A stretch of 64,000 bases of DNA from Syntrophomonas sp. (lineage in GTDB: Bacteria; Bacillota; Syntrophomonadia; Syntrophomonadales; Syntrophomonadaceae), in contig JAENZN010000010.1 in the NCBI GenBank assembly GCA_016841245.1, positions 56,076-120,075 of the forward strand, read 5' to 3'. Positions 1-9,365 of this stretch are shown here, in pieces (position 1 is the stretch's first letter; each line of letters opens with the position of its first letter). Both the position numbers and the translations under genes were made by a program. The notes under the pieces are model-generated. The model had not been told where the DNA came from and did not search any database. It worked only from the letters and a program-made list of their open reading frames with translations.

Positions 1-1192
1 ATATATGGATGGCATTATCAATTTCAGTTTCTCCGTCCGCTACTAGTGCTCCCAGAACCAGAGCCGCTCCAGCTCTCAAATCAGTAGCTTTAACCCTGGC
101 TCCACACAGTTTACTTACTCCCTCAACAACAGCAGTATGGCCTTCAACCTTAATTTTAGCTCCCATACGTTTTAATTCATCAACTATCTGAAAGCGGTTT
201 TCAAATACGTTTTCTACTATTATGCTGGAACCCTGGCTGATGCATAATAATGCCATCATCTGCGATTGCATGTCCGTTGGAAACCCAGGATACGGCAAAG
301 TTTTAATATCAACTGGACGAATATAGGGTCCAGCTTTAACCACTATACCCTGATCGTTTTCTTCCACCCGGGCTCCTGTTTCCTGCAGCTTGGCAATGAT
401 CGGATGCAGGTGAGTAGGAATGACATTTTCCACCAGGACTTCTCCTCCGGTAATAGCTGCAGATATCATATAGGTTCCCGCTTCAATGCGATCAGGAATT
501 ATGGCGTAACGCCCGGCGGTTAATTTCTGGGCCCCCTCTACCTTTATTACGTCGGTGCCGGCCCCGCGGATACGAGCTCCCATGGAGTTCAGGTAATTAG
601 CCAGATCAACGATCTCCGGTTCCTTAGCGGCGTTTTCAATTATACTGGTGCCTGGCGTTCTAGCCGCCATCATGATAATATTTTCAGTAGCACCTACGCT
701 GGGAAAATCAAGATACACCCTAGCTCCACCCGGAGTATTAGCACAGGCATATATATAACCATGCTCGATTTGAGTCTGAGCCCCTAGTGCTTGAAGACCT
801 TTAATATGGAGATCCATTGGCCGAGAACCGATATCACATCCACCCGGCATGGAAATTACCGCTTCGCCGCTGCATCCCAGCATAGCCCCCAGAAATAAAT
901 TGGAAGCTCTCAATCGTTTGGCCAACTCATAGGAAGTCCTGGTCTTGATCTTACTGGGATCTACAATTATTGATAAGCTGTTATCTTCATTCCATCTAGT
1001 TTGAGCCCCTATCTCATTTAGTATCTGTATCATTACTTCTACATCTCTTATGCGAGGCAGGTTATCCAGTATAGTTTCTCCCTCGGCCATTATGCTGGCC
1101 GCCATGATTACCAACCCGGCATTCTTGGCACCACTGACACGGACTTTACCGTTTAATGGTTTTCCCCCTTTGATAAAGAGAGTATCTTTCAC
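1..1192 (-). CDS. murA: UDP-N-acetylglucosamine 1-carboxyvinyltransferase, C-terminus off window
   Basis: MurA transfers enolpyruvate from PEP to UDP-GlcNAc, the first committed cytosolic step of peptidoglycan synthesis. The frame starts at a GTG at 1192, with a GAGAGG-type ribosome site just upstream, and stays open to the left edge. About 397 residues are visible of the usual 415-420, so roughly the last 20 lie outside the window. The N-terminus reads KDTLFIKGGKPLNGKVRVSG and the active-site loop GGCDIGSRP contains Cys119, the PEP-binding cysteine that fosfomycin alkylates, so the enzyme should be fosfomycin-sensitive. It lies 25 bp downstream of the peptidase-MA gene in the same direction and is probably cotranscribed with it. 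Confidence 0.95.
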   Translation of the reverse strand, partial: MKDTLFIKGGKPLNGKVRVSGAKNAGLVIMAASIMAEGETILDNLPRIRDVEVMIQILNEIGAQTRWNEDNSLSIIVDPSKIKTRTSYELAKRLRASNLFLGAMLGCSGEAVISMPGGCDIGSRPMDLHIKGLQALGAQTQIEHGYIYACANTPGGARVYLDFPSVGATENIIMMAARTPGTSIIENAAKEPEIVDLANYLNSMGARIRGAGTDVIKVEGAQKLTAGRYAIIPDRIEAGTYMISAAITGGEVLVENVIPTHLHPIIAKLQETGARVEENDQGIVVKAGPYIRPVDIKTLPYPGFPTDMQSQMMALLCISQGSSIIVENVFENRFQIVDELKRMGAKIKVEGHTAVVEGVSKLCGARVKATDLRAGAALVLGALVADGETEIDNAIHI

Positions 1193-1217
1193 TGATTACA
1201 CCTCTCAACTCTAAATA

Positions 1218-2045
1218 TTATAAACTCTGCAAAAAATTGCTTTCAAATGTCTTATAATCAATTCCCAGCGATTTAAATACAGCATCTTCCATGCTGTTAC
1301 CCTCACCCAGACAGTTTAATATATCCAGCAGACTCTCTTCTCCATAATTGTCAACCATGTATTCAACTACCTGCAGTGATTCCCAGTAAGCTATCTGCTG
1401 ATCTAATTCATCAAAATTTTTATTCAGTTCGGCAAATTTATAATAAGCTGAGGCTTGCTCGGAAGATGGTTCTACAAATTCAAACCCCGTTAACTTCTTC
1501 TCCACATGTTGGGCAATTCCTTCTGTAAACCAGCGTGAATAATTTCCTTTTGTAATATCATCTACCAGCAAATGTGCAAACTCATGATACATCGGTCCTT
1601 CACCGGCAAATATTTTATGCCAGTCGCTTCCATTAATCCATTGCTGGGGAGATAGCAGCCTGATGGTACCTGCCCAGTAAACTCCCATGGCCTTTTCGTC
1701 CTTGTCCCACCCAAAGCTTTTAGCCAGACTGGAACTGTCAGGATATATGATAATAGTGGTTTTATAATCAGGTTTACGGCCCATAAGATCTGAAACCTGG
1801 ACATAGGCATCTTCCGCAGTTTGGCCTATCACTTCAACATAATCACCATCTACCTGGAGATATTTAATTTGAAAATGTTCTGTCTCTGTTTGTACAAAAT
1901 TAGCTGTTTTCCAGGTTGTTTCCTGGGCCACGAAAGCCCTAACCACAGATTGGCTGTTCCTGGCGATTAATAGAGCCAGTAATAAAATTACTAGCAACAG
2001 CAAAAAACCATTTTTATATGGAGTAAGTACTTTAAGTGCGTTCAT
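1218..2045 (-). CDS. Membrane-anchored peptidase MA family metalloprotease
   Basis: This 275-residue protein has one N-terminal membrane segment (about residues 13-30) and an extracellular gluzincin-type domain. The zinc motif HEFAH is at residues 154-158 and the third ligand is probably Glu175 in WFTEGIAQ. That pattern matches the peptidase MA-like family; the substrate is unknown. The start at 2045 has a strong GGAGGGGAGGG ribosome site. It sits between trxB and murA, all in one direction, so an envelope role is plausible but inferred. Confidence 0.8.
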   Translation of the reverse strand: MNALKVLTPYKNGFLLLLVILLLALLIARNSQSVVRAFVAQETTWKTANFVQTETEHFQIKYLQVDGDYVEVIGQTAEDAYVQVSDLMGRKPDYKTTIIIYPDSSSLAKSFGWDKDEKAMGVYWAGTIRLLSPQQWINGSDWHKIFAGEGPMYHEFAHLLVDDITKGNYSRWFTEGIAQHVEKKLTGFEFVEPSSEQASAYYKFAELNKNFDELDQQIAYWESLQVVEYMVDNYGEESLLDILNCLGEGNSMEDAVFKSLGIDYKTFESNFLQSL

Positions 2046-2117
2046 AGTACTGACCCTCCCCTCCGATGACCATTATACTACGGGGAGAGGGGTCAAAGGG
2101 ACGGCCAAATTATGGAA

Positions 2118-3026
2118 CTATTCTTTTAGAAACTCGGTTACTGCAGCCGCAGCCATGGCTCCATCGCCAACTGCAGTTGATACCTGCCTCAACTTCTTGA
2201 AACGTACATCTCCCGCGGCAAAAATACCGGGGATGGAAGTCATCATGTTTTCATCGGTGACAATATATCCATTGGAAAGATCTAATAGGTCAGTAAAAAA
2301 TTCACTGGCAGGTATCATTCCAATGCTTACAAAAACACCTTCTACTTCCAAATTCTCTTCTTGTCCAGTTTTCACATCATATAAAACCAGATTTTTCATC
2401 ATGGTGTTATCACCTTGAATACGTTTTACAATCTTATTAAGCTTCAATTCGATTCTGGCATCTTTAAGCATTTTGTCCAGAGAAGTTTCATTGGCCCTGA
2501 ATCCTTCGCGCCGGTGAACCAGATATACTTTAGAAGCTATATCCGATAAATAGAGGGCTTCTTTTATCGCCGAATCACCGCCGCCGATTACCGCTACCGG
2601 GCTTTTTTGAAAGAATAGTCCGTCACAGGTAGCGCAGTAGGAAACACCCTTGCCGGTATATTCCTTTTCCCCTGCCACTTCCAGTTCCCTCCTGCGCGCC
2701 CCGGCCGCAATAATAAGAGCCCGTCCCTGGTACTGGCCTTGTGAGGTTATTACGGTCTGGATCCCATCGCTGGAGGTTATACCACGCACTTCGTCATAGA
2801 CTAATTCTGCTCCAAAGTTCTCGGCCTGCTCTAGGAACAGGGCCATTAATTCTCCTCCGTTAATACCCTGGGGAAAACCAGGATAGTTTTCTATCATATC
2901 TGTGATCCCAGCATTGCCCCCGGGTATATTGGATTCCAGTATTAGAGTTTTTAGTTTGGCCCTGCCAGTATAAATAGCCGCGGTTAACCCGGCTGGGCCA
3001 GCACCAATAATTATTACATCGTACAT
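2118..3026 (-). CDS. trxB: Thioredoxin reductase
   Basis: This cytosolic flavoenzyme uses NADPH to reduce thioredoxin. At 302 residues it has the normal bacterial length. The FAD-binding GAGPAG is at residues 8-13, the redox-active CATC is Cys131-Cys134 and the NADPH-binding GGGDSA is near residue 148. The C-terminal GIFAAGDVR motif is also present. The ribosome site GAAAGGAG lies about 7 bp upstream of ATG. The 3' end of a group II intron remnant ends only about 19 bp upstream of this start codon, so any native promoter must lie in or beyond the intron, or be created by it. Confidence 0.95.
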   Translation of the reverse strand: MYDVIIIGAGPAGLTAAIYTGRAKLKTLILESNIPGGNAGITDMIENYPGFPQGINGGELMALFLEQAENFGAELVYDEVRGITSSDGIQTVITSQGQYQGRALIIAAGARRRELEVAGEKEYTGKGVSYCATCDGLFFQKSPVAVIGGGDSAIKEALYLSDIASKVYLVHRREGFRANETSLDKMLKDARIELKLNKIVKRIQGDNTMMKNLVLYDVKTGQEENLEVEGVFVSIGMIPASEFFTDLLDLSNGYIVTDENMMTSIPGIFAAGDVRFKKLRQVSTAVGDGAMAAAAVTEFLKE

Positions 3027-3044
3027 GTTTTTCTCCTTTCATGA

Positions 3045-4102
3045 AATCAAGTAGGAGGGGGCGACTAACCTCCGTCCTCTCACACCACACGTAAGTACCG
3101 TTCGGTATACGGCTGTTCATGTGGATTAACGAAGTATCTGATACGTTTCAAATAAGCTGACTAGCCCTTGGTCTCGACAGTAAGCGAGTCCGAGGGCTTT
3201 ATTCGCCTGGGGAGTATTTGATAGCCTCCAATAGGCCTTCCTTGAACGGCTTATCAAACTAGCCCATTCTTGTGGAATTCCCAAAGCCACCAGGTTCCTG
3301 CGTTTGGTTTTAGGTTTCTTCCATTGTTTTAACAGACACATCCTGAGTCTTCTTCTAATCCATTCATCCAGAGATTTTAAAACGCTGGAAGTGTCTATTA
3401 ATTGGAAGTCCCCTATCCAGTCTCGCAGATACTGCCTTAACCTTTCTATTCGGTCATCCATGCTGATTCCCCATCTGCGGCTGGTTATCTTTCGCATTTT
3501 ATCTTTGAGCCGTCTTACGGTCTGGGGGGCCAGTCTGACCTTCGCTTCCTTCTGTGAAGTAAACGAAAATCCCAGGTATTTTCTCTTCCAGGGGCGATCT
3601 ACCGCGCTCTTCTGCTGGTTGACTTTCAGCTTCAATTGTCCTTCTACAAATTTCCTTACACTTTCCATTGCTCTTTGCTCGGCTCTTTTTGCTCTTTACA
3701 TAGATGTTTCCATCGTCCGCATAGCGGGTAAATTTATGGCCTTGTTTCTCCTGTTCTTTGTCCAGGTCATCCAGCATAATGTTTGCCAGTAGCGGACTTA
3801 ATGGGCCTCCTTGGGGAGTTCCTTCTTCGCTTGCTACTTTGCAGCCATTTACCATAATTCCTGCTTCCAGATACCGGCGGATTTAGCTTGAGTACTCGTT
3901 TGTTTTTTACCTTAGCTTTGATTTGCAAGCTCATCCAACTGCTCTTAGCCTGATGTGGTTCCTGTTCGTCAGACCGGAGATTTGCCGCTGACTTCCTTCA
4001 GATTCTGCGTTACCGCAGACACCCTTGTCTTAAGCTAACGGCTACTGCTACCTTCGCCGTTCGGGACTTTCACCCTAGAGCCAGCGCCCATACCGGGCGC
4101 AC
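3045..4102 (-). mobile_element. Degenerate group II intron, internally deleted
   Basis: Reading on the minus strand, the 5' end is the group II consensus GTGCGCCCGG at 4102-4093, followed by a typical domain I sequence. The 3' end has a domain V/VI-like region (about 3122-3045) ending CCTCCTACTTGATT. The total is about 1.06 kb, whereas intact introns with a maturase usually exceed 1.9 kb. Domain I runs directly into mid reverse transcriptase sequence near 3880, so much of domains I-IV and the first half of the ORF are missing. The insertion lies immediately after the T-run of the M23 peptidase terminator. End positions are estimates from motifs. Confidence 0.85.
3126..3880 (-). pseudogene. 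Group II intron reverse transcriptase/maturase remnant (ltrA-like)
   Basis: Two overlapping frames carry the remnant. The upstream frame (to about 3880) has the RT motifs GTPQGGPLSPLLANIMLDDLD and the catalytic YADD. The downstream frame (3126-3668) has KLKVNQQKS, the maturase X domain and a C-terminal WRLSNTP segment. A frameshift near 3670-3690, just after YVKSKKS, separates them. The N-terminal part (RT domains 0-3) is deleted. No endonuclease domain follows the maturase domain. The product cannot be functional, so the intron could move or splice only if helped in trans. Confidence 0.88.
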
Positions 4103-4137
4103 AAATAAAAAGCCCTGACCCATACGGATCAGGGTTT
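4103..4137 (-). terminator. Rho-independent terminator of the M23 peptidase gene
   Basis: On the minus strand, CCCTGA and TCAGGG pair around a CCGTATGGG-type loop and are followed by CTTTTTATTT. It starts 11 bp after the peptidase stop codon. The T-run ends exactly where the group II intron begins, so the terminator was probably the intron's target. Confidence 0.85.
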
Positions 4138-4147
4138 TCGAATTAAC

Positions 4148-5488
4148 CTACCTTAAATAGTTTAAGGGATTTTGAAAACTGCCGTACACTTGAACCTCAA
4201 AATGCAAATGCGGTCCGGTACTTCTACCTGTATTTCCAAGTGTTGCTATAGTCTGCCCTTTTTCCACCTTCTGGCCTACAGAAGCGGTAAAACCATCACA
4301 ATGCGCATAGCGGGTTTCAATCCCATTGCCATGATTAACAATCATGAAGTTACCGTATCCGCCCTGCCATCCAGCGTATGTTACATAGCCGCTGTCCGCT
4401 GCTTTGATAGGGGTTCCTCTTGTGGTAGCGATGTCAATCCCGGTGTGTCCACTCCTATAATACTGGGTGATAGAACCATATACCGGCCAATCCAGGGTAC
4501 CGGTTCCTCCGCCAGATCGGGATGCCACCTGCACCACCTGGGTACCTTTAATTATAACTTTGGTAATTGGTTCTTTAATAATATCTTCTTCCAATATCTC
4601 TCTATCTTGCACCACTCCGTTTACCAGGGTAGCTGTATAGGCTATGTGCTTCTGACCATCCAAGCCGGCCTGTTTGACTTTAATACTGGAAGAAGCTTTG
4701 TCCGCTATTACCTCGGTCTCATAGGGGATGGCTTCCGTTTTCTCTCCTTCTACTTTAGTTAAAACACTTATGTAAGGTTTACTTTTCTCTAAAATAAGTT
4801 CCTGCCCTAGGTGGAGGTCTTCTGTCTTCAAGTTGTTGGCATTAATGATATCATCCACATACATATCGTTCTTGCGAGCAATCAGCCACAGACAGTCGCC
4901 TTCTTCAACAATGTATTTTTGGGGGGCAGATGTCCCGGTAGTTATAAGATTATTAGCCTCTTCCATGGATAAAACGTCTTCTGGGTCAGCCAGCCCGTCT
5001 TTGATTTCAACGTCTTCTGCGAAAGATACTTCCAGCAGTTTTTCATTCTGATCCACCTGGGTATATTCATCTTTCAGGTCCTCTAGCAGCTGTTTAGCCT
5101 GTTCGTCCTTTCCCATATAGGCTATTATTTCCCCATCGACACTAATCGCTGCCACCGGAGCCTTGATATCCAATTCTTTTAAAAGAACCTCTTTTATTTC
5201 ATCTTCCGGGGTAATCGCACCTGGGAGTGCCCAGGTTTTTTTATACTCAAATACATTGCATATCTTCATTTCGCCATCATATTGATCATTAATTTCTGCT
5301 TCAATCTGGGTTCTTATATGATCTACTTGATCACAGGATTTAACCAATATTTTTTTGTTATCATCTATATATACTGCATAAGCTGACGTCTGTGACCCTA
5401 TCAAACCCACTACCAACAACGTAACGATTACAAGAGATACAGATACCATTGGTAATCTATCCCTGTACTTACTAAAATTTGTTATCAT
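4148..5488 (-). CDS. M23 peptidoglycan peptidase with LysM and G5 domains
   Basis: This 446-residue exported cell-wall hydrolase has an N-terminal hydrophobic anchor or signal (residues 14-35) and a mixed region of about 150 residues. A LysM peptidoglycan-binding domain follows (about 191-236, YIVEEGDCLWLIARKN), then a G5 domain (about 240-318). The C-terminal M23 domain (about 335-445) has zinc ligands His348 and Asp352 (HTGIDIA) and His427/His429 (HLHF). The family cleaves peptide cross-links. It is followed by a clear terminator. Its upstream neighbour is the SCIFF maturase, with no evident functional link. Confidence 0.9.
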   Translation of the reverse strand: MITNFSKYRDRLPMVSVSLVIVTLLVVGLIGSQTSAYAVYIDDNKKILVKSCDQVDHIRTQIEAEINDQYDGEMKICNVFEYKKTWALPGAITPEDEIKEVLLKELDIKAPVAAISVDGEIIAYMGKDEQAKQLLEDLKDEYTQVDQNEKLLEVSFAEDVEIKDGLADPEDVLSMEEANNLITTGTSAPQKYIVEEGDCLWLIARKNDMYVDDIINANNLKTEDLHLGQELILEKSKPYISVLTKVEGEKTEAIPYETEVIADKASSSIKVKQAGLDGQKHIAYTATLVNGVVQDREILEEDIIKEPITKVIIKGTQVVQVASRSGGGTGTLDWPVYGSITQYYRSGHTGIDIATTRGTPIKAADSGYVTYAGWQGGYGNFMIVNHGNGIETRYAHCDGFTASVGQKVEKGQTIATLGNTGRSTGPHLHFEVQVYGSFQNPLNYLR

Positions 5489-5566
5489 AAAAAAATTCTC
5501 CCTGTATTTAATGCCCTTTCAGAATTCGATTTTAACCTCTAAATTTCCTTCTTTCTGAATCATTTT

Positions 5567-6949
5567 TTACATTTTGCCCGCCATTTGTTTTCTTAAATCC
5601 AGATAAATCGCACCTTCTATTCGCTTCTTATGCATCTCACAGCTCACCTGGTGAGGCTTCTTTAAGTCCATGCTCTGATAATAAGTATTGGCATGGCAGC
5701 CACCACCACAAAAATACCTGGCCCAGCACTCCTTGCATTCTTTGTCCTGGAGCTGATTGTTAGCAAAATCTTGTCTGATTTGATGGTTCTTGATCCCATG
5801 GAAGATATCCCCCATATAAAAAGCAAGGTCTCCCACAAATTGGTGACAGGGATAAATATCTCCCTCAGGAGTCACTACCAGATATTCAATCCCTGCCCCG
5901 CACCCGGTTACCCGTTTAGCCAGGCAGGCTCCTCTTTGCAAGTTAAGATTATAATGGAAGAACTCAATTTCTTTTCCCTGTATATAATTTTCTAGCAAGA
6001 CCTCCGTAAGTCTTTCGTATTCGTCTAGAACACGCGGTAAATCCTGTTCCTGAATGGAGTAACCATTATCCGGTCCAACTGCTGGTTCCAGGGATATACA
6101 ATCAAAGCCCAGCTCGATTAGATGTTCCAGATCTTTGGAAAAATCGATGTTTTTCTGGGTGAAGGTCCCCCGGGTAAAATAGCTGATGGGATGACGAGCC
6201 ACCATCTTCTGAATACGAGGCACAATCAGATCGTAGGTCCCTTCTCCGTTATTTAAAATACGGCAGCAGTCATTGGTGGATTTTCTTCCATCCAGAGATA
6301 AAATAACGCTAATATCATTTTCTATGACCCAATCAATAATATTGTCTTCTAAAAGAACCGCATTGGTAGTGAGGGTGAAATTAAACCGCTTACCGGTTTC
6401 CTTTTCCCGCTCCCGGCAGAAGATAACCAGGTCTTTCAGCATATCTGCCACCAGCAGAGGTTCGCCACCAAAAAAGTCTACCTCTAAGTTTTTTATCTGA
6501 CCGCTATTTTCCAATAAAAAATCCATAGCTTGCTTGGCTGTTTCCAGGGTCATTAAAGCTGGTTTCATTCCAAAATCACCCTGGGCAGCAAAACAGTATT
6601 CACATTTCATATTACAGGCATGCGCTACATTGAGGCATATAGCTTTAACTTTCATCGATAACAAATCAACCTTAGGAATTTCAGTTTCCGAGAACAAAGC
6701 CCCATGTTTTTGCAAGCGGCTCAATTCCTCCAGCGCATCTGAGATATCATCGTACGAAAAAGACTTTTCGGTTTCGGCAACAGCCCTGTCAATGTATCCC
6801 TTATGTTCTATAATATTCTTAAAAAGTAAATTTGATAATCCATCCAGTAGATGAATAGCTCCGCTGTTAACATCCAGCAGAATATTCAAATCATCCCACG
6901 AGTATAAGTGTATATGGGCACTAAAATCATAGTTCTTTAATGATTTCAT
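5567..6949 (-). CDS. scfB: SCIFF peptide radical SAM maturase
   Basis: This 460-residue radical SAM/SPASM enzyme installs thioether cross-links in the SCIFF peptide. The CNMKCEYC motif (Cys112, Cys116, Cys119) binds the SAM iron-sulfur cluster. The C-terminal third is cysteine-rich (CGAG, CHQ, CKECWARYFCGGGCH), typical of SPASM auxiliary clusters. I chose ATG 6949 because GGAGGAACCTT precedes it perfectly; the longer open frame to 7096 runs back through the terminator and scfA. It lies 73 bp downstream of scfA, separated by a hairpin terminator. Confidence 0.93.
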   Translation of the reverse strand: MKSLKNYDFSAHIHLYSWDDLNILLDVNSGAIHLLDGLSNLLFKNIIEHKGYIDRAVAETEKSFSYDDISDALEELSRLQKHGALFSETEIPKVDLLSMKVKAICLNVAHACNMKCEYCFAAQGDFGMKPALMTLETAKQAMDFLLENSGQIKNLEVDFFGGEPLLVADMLKDLVIFCREREKETGKRFNFTLTTNAVLLEDNIIDWVIENDISVILSLDGRKSTNDCCRILNNGEGTYDLIVPRIQKMVARHPISYFTRGTFTQKNIDFSKDLEHLIELGFDCISLEPAVGPDNGYSIQEQDLPRVLDEYERLTEVLLENYIQGKEIEFFHYNLNLQRGACLAKRVTGCGAGIEYLVVTPEGDIYPCHQFVGDLAFYMGDIFHGIKNHQIRQDFANNQLQDKECKECWARYFCGGGCHANTYYQSMDLKKPHQVSCEMHKKRIEGAIYLDLRKQMAGKM

Positions 6950-6983
6950 AAGGTTCCTCCCGGATAATATAGAAATTTCCACT

Positions 6984-7006
6984 AAAAAAAGGGGCACTAG
7001 CCCCTT
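6984..7006 (-). terminator. Terminator/attenuator between scfA and scfB
   Basis: On the minus strand AAGGGGC, loop TAGT and GCCCCTT are followed by seven T residues. It lies 17 bp after the scfA stop codon and 34 bp before the scfB start. It should stop most transcripts after the peptide gene and let a fraction through to the maturase, giving substrate in excess over enzyme. Confidence 0.85.
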
Positions 7007-7022
7007 ATCTCTTTTCTTAAAC

Positions 7023-7169
7023 TTAATCCCGGTTTTTACACGATTGATTTCCAACCGTACAGGATGTCTTACAAGCAGATTGACATGATGTTGCACATTC
7101 CCGGCAATTAATATCCTGAACTGCCCTTTTCAGGTTAGGTTTTATCATAGTAATAATATGTTTACTCAT
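7023..7169 (-). CDS. scfA: SCIFF ribosomally made peptide precursor (six cysteines in forty-five)
   Basis: This 48-residue peptide begins MSKHIITMIKPNLKRAV and carries six cysteines at residues 22, 25, 29, 33, 37 and 44. The core CQSACKTSCTVGNQSC is the diagnostic SCIFF signature, found in nearly all Clostridia. ScfB forms Cys-to-Thr thioether bridges in this family; TSC and ACKTSC here fit that. The gene is too short for ordinary ORF cut-offs. The ribosome site GAGAGGAGAAAG precedes ATG 7169. The biological role of SCIFF is not settled. Confidence 0.95.
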   Translation of the reverse strand: MSKHIITMIKPNLKRAVQDINCRECATSCQSACKTSCTVGNQSCKNRD

Positions 7170-7206
7170 TATTTCTTTCTCCTCTCATAACTCTCTGGAT
7201 ATATAC

Positions 7207-7272
7207 CTTCCAGGACTACCCCGTTCCGGGGCAACTAATGTGCCTTCATTTTATTACGGCACAATTAATGAC
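7207..7272 (-). repeat. Intergenic palindromic repeat, copy 1
   Basis: Read on the minus strand this gives TTAATTGTGCCG, AATGAAGGCACATTAGTTG and CCCCGGAACGGGGTAGT, matching units at 17.4, 19.3, 20.6, 27.4, 28.9, 36.5 and 56.5 kb. It lies between the tRNA cluster and scfA, in the likely 5' region of scfA. Confidence 0.65.
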
Positions 7273-7363
7273 GCAATACCTTATTCGCGTTCGCTCACCT
7301 TTTTAGTTTGGAGCCCTTTAGAGCACTACTGATTCCACATTCGCTGCGCTCACAAGTAAACAA

Positions 7364-7438
7364 TGGAGCGGGAAAAGGGGTTCGAACCCTCGACACCCGG
7401 CTTGGGAAGCCGGTGCTCTACCACTGAGCTACTCCCGC
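7364..7438 (-). tRNA. tRNA-Gly(CCC)
   Basis: A 75-nt cloverleaf with encoded CCA. The acceptor starts GCGGGAG, the anticodon stem-loop is CCGGC-TTCCCAA-GCCGG with anticodon CCC, and the T-arm contains GGTTCGAACCC. Last of three tRNA genes downstream of purA. Confidence 0.95.
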
Positions 7439-7460
7439 CAATAAACTTGTAAAAATATAA

Positions 7461-7536
7461 TGGCGAAGCCGATGGGATTTGAACCCACGGCCTCCGGCTT
7501 GACAGGCCGGCATGGTAACCGCTCCACCACGGCTCC
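7461..7536 (-). tRNA. tRNA-Asp(GTC)
   Basis: A 76-nt cloverleaf with encoded CCA. The acceptor GGAGCCG pairs with CGGCTTC, the anticodon loop CTGTCAA gives GTC, and the T-arm contains GGTTCAAATCC. Middle gene of the purA-linked tRNA cluster. Confidence 0.95.
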
Positions 7537-7599
7537 GCAAATCTTCGCAAATCATATATTAACAAATATACTGCTGATACGCAAGTAATAGAATATATA

Positions 7600-7674
7600 T
7601 GGTGGGCGCAGCAGGTTTCGAACCTGCGACTTCCACCGTGTGAAGGTGGCACTCTCCCGCTGAGTTATGCGCCC
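7600..7674 (-). tRNA. tRNA-Val(CAC)
   Basis: A 75-nt cloverleaf with encoded CCA. The acceptor GGGCGCA, the anticodon stem-loop CCACC-TTCACAC-GGTGG (anticodon CAC) and the T-arm GGTTCGAAACC are clear. It begins only 12 bp after the purA stop codon, so it is probably cut from the purA transcript. Confidence 0.95.
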
Positions 7675-7686
7675 ATATTAGTATGA

Positions 7687-9365
<1,679 letters not shown>

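Noticed and set aside
4172..4762. 196-codon plus-strand frame opposite the M23 peptidase gene
   Set aside because: It is the antisense of a well-supported gene with intact catalytic motifs, has no ribosome site and matches no family I know.
5567..7096. Extended N-terminus for ScfB (to 7096)
   Set aside because: The added 49 codons are translated from the scfA region in another frame and from the terminator; ATG 6949 has a textbook ribosome site.
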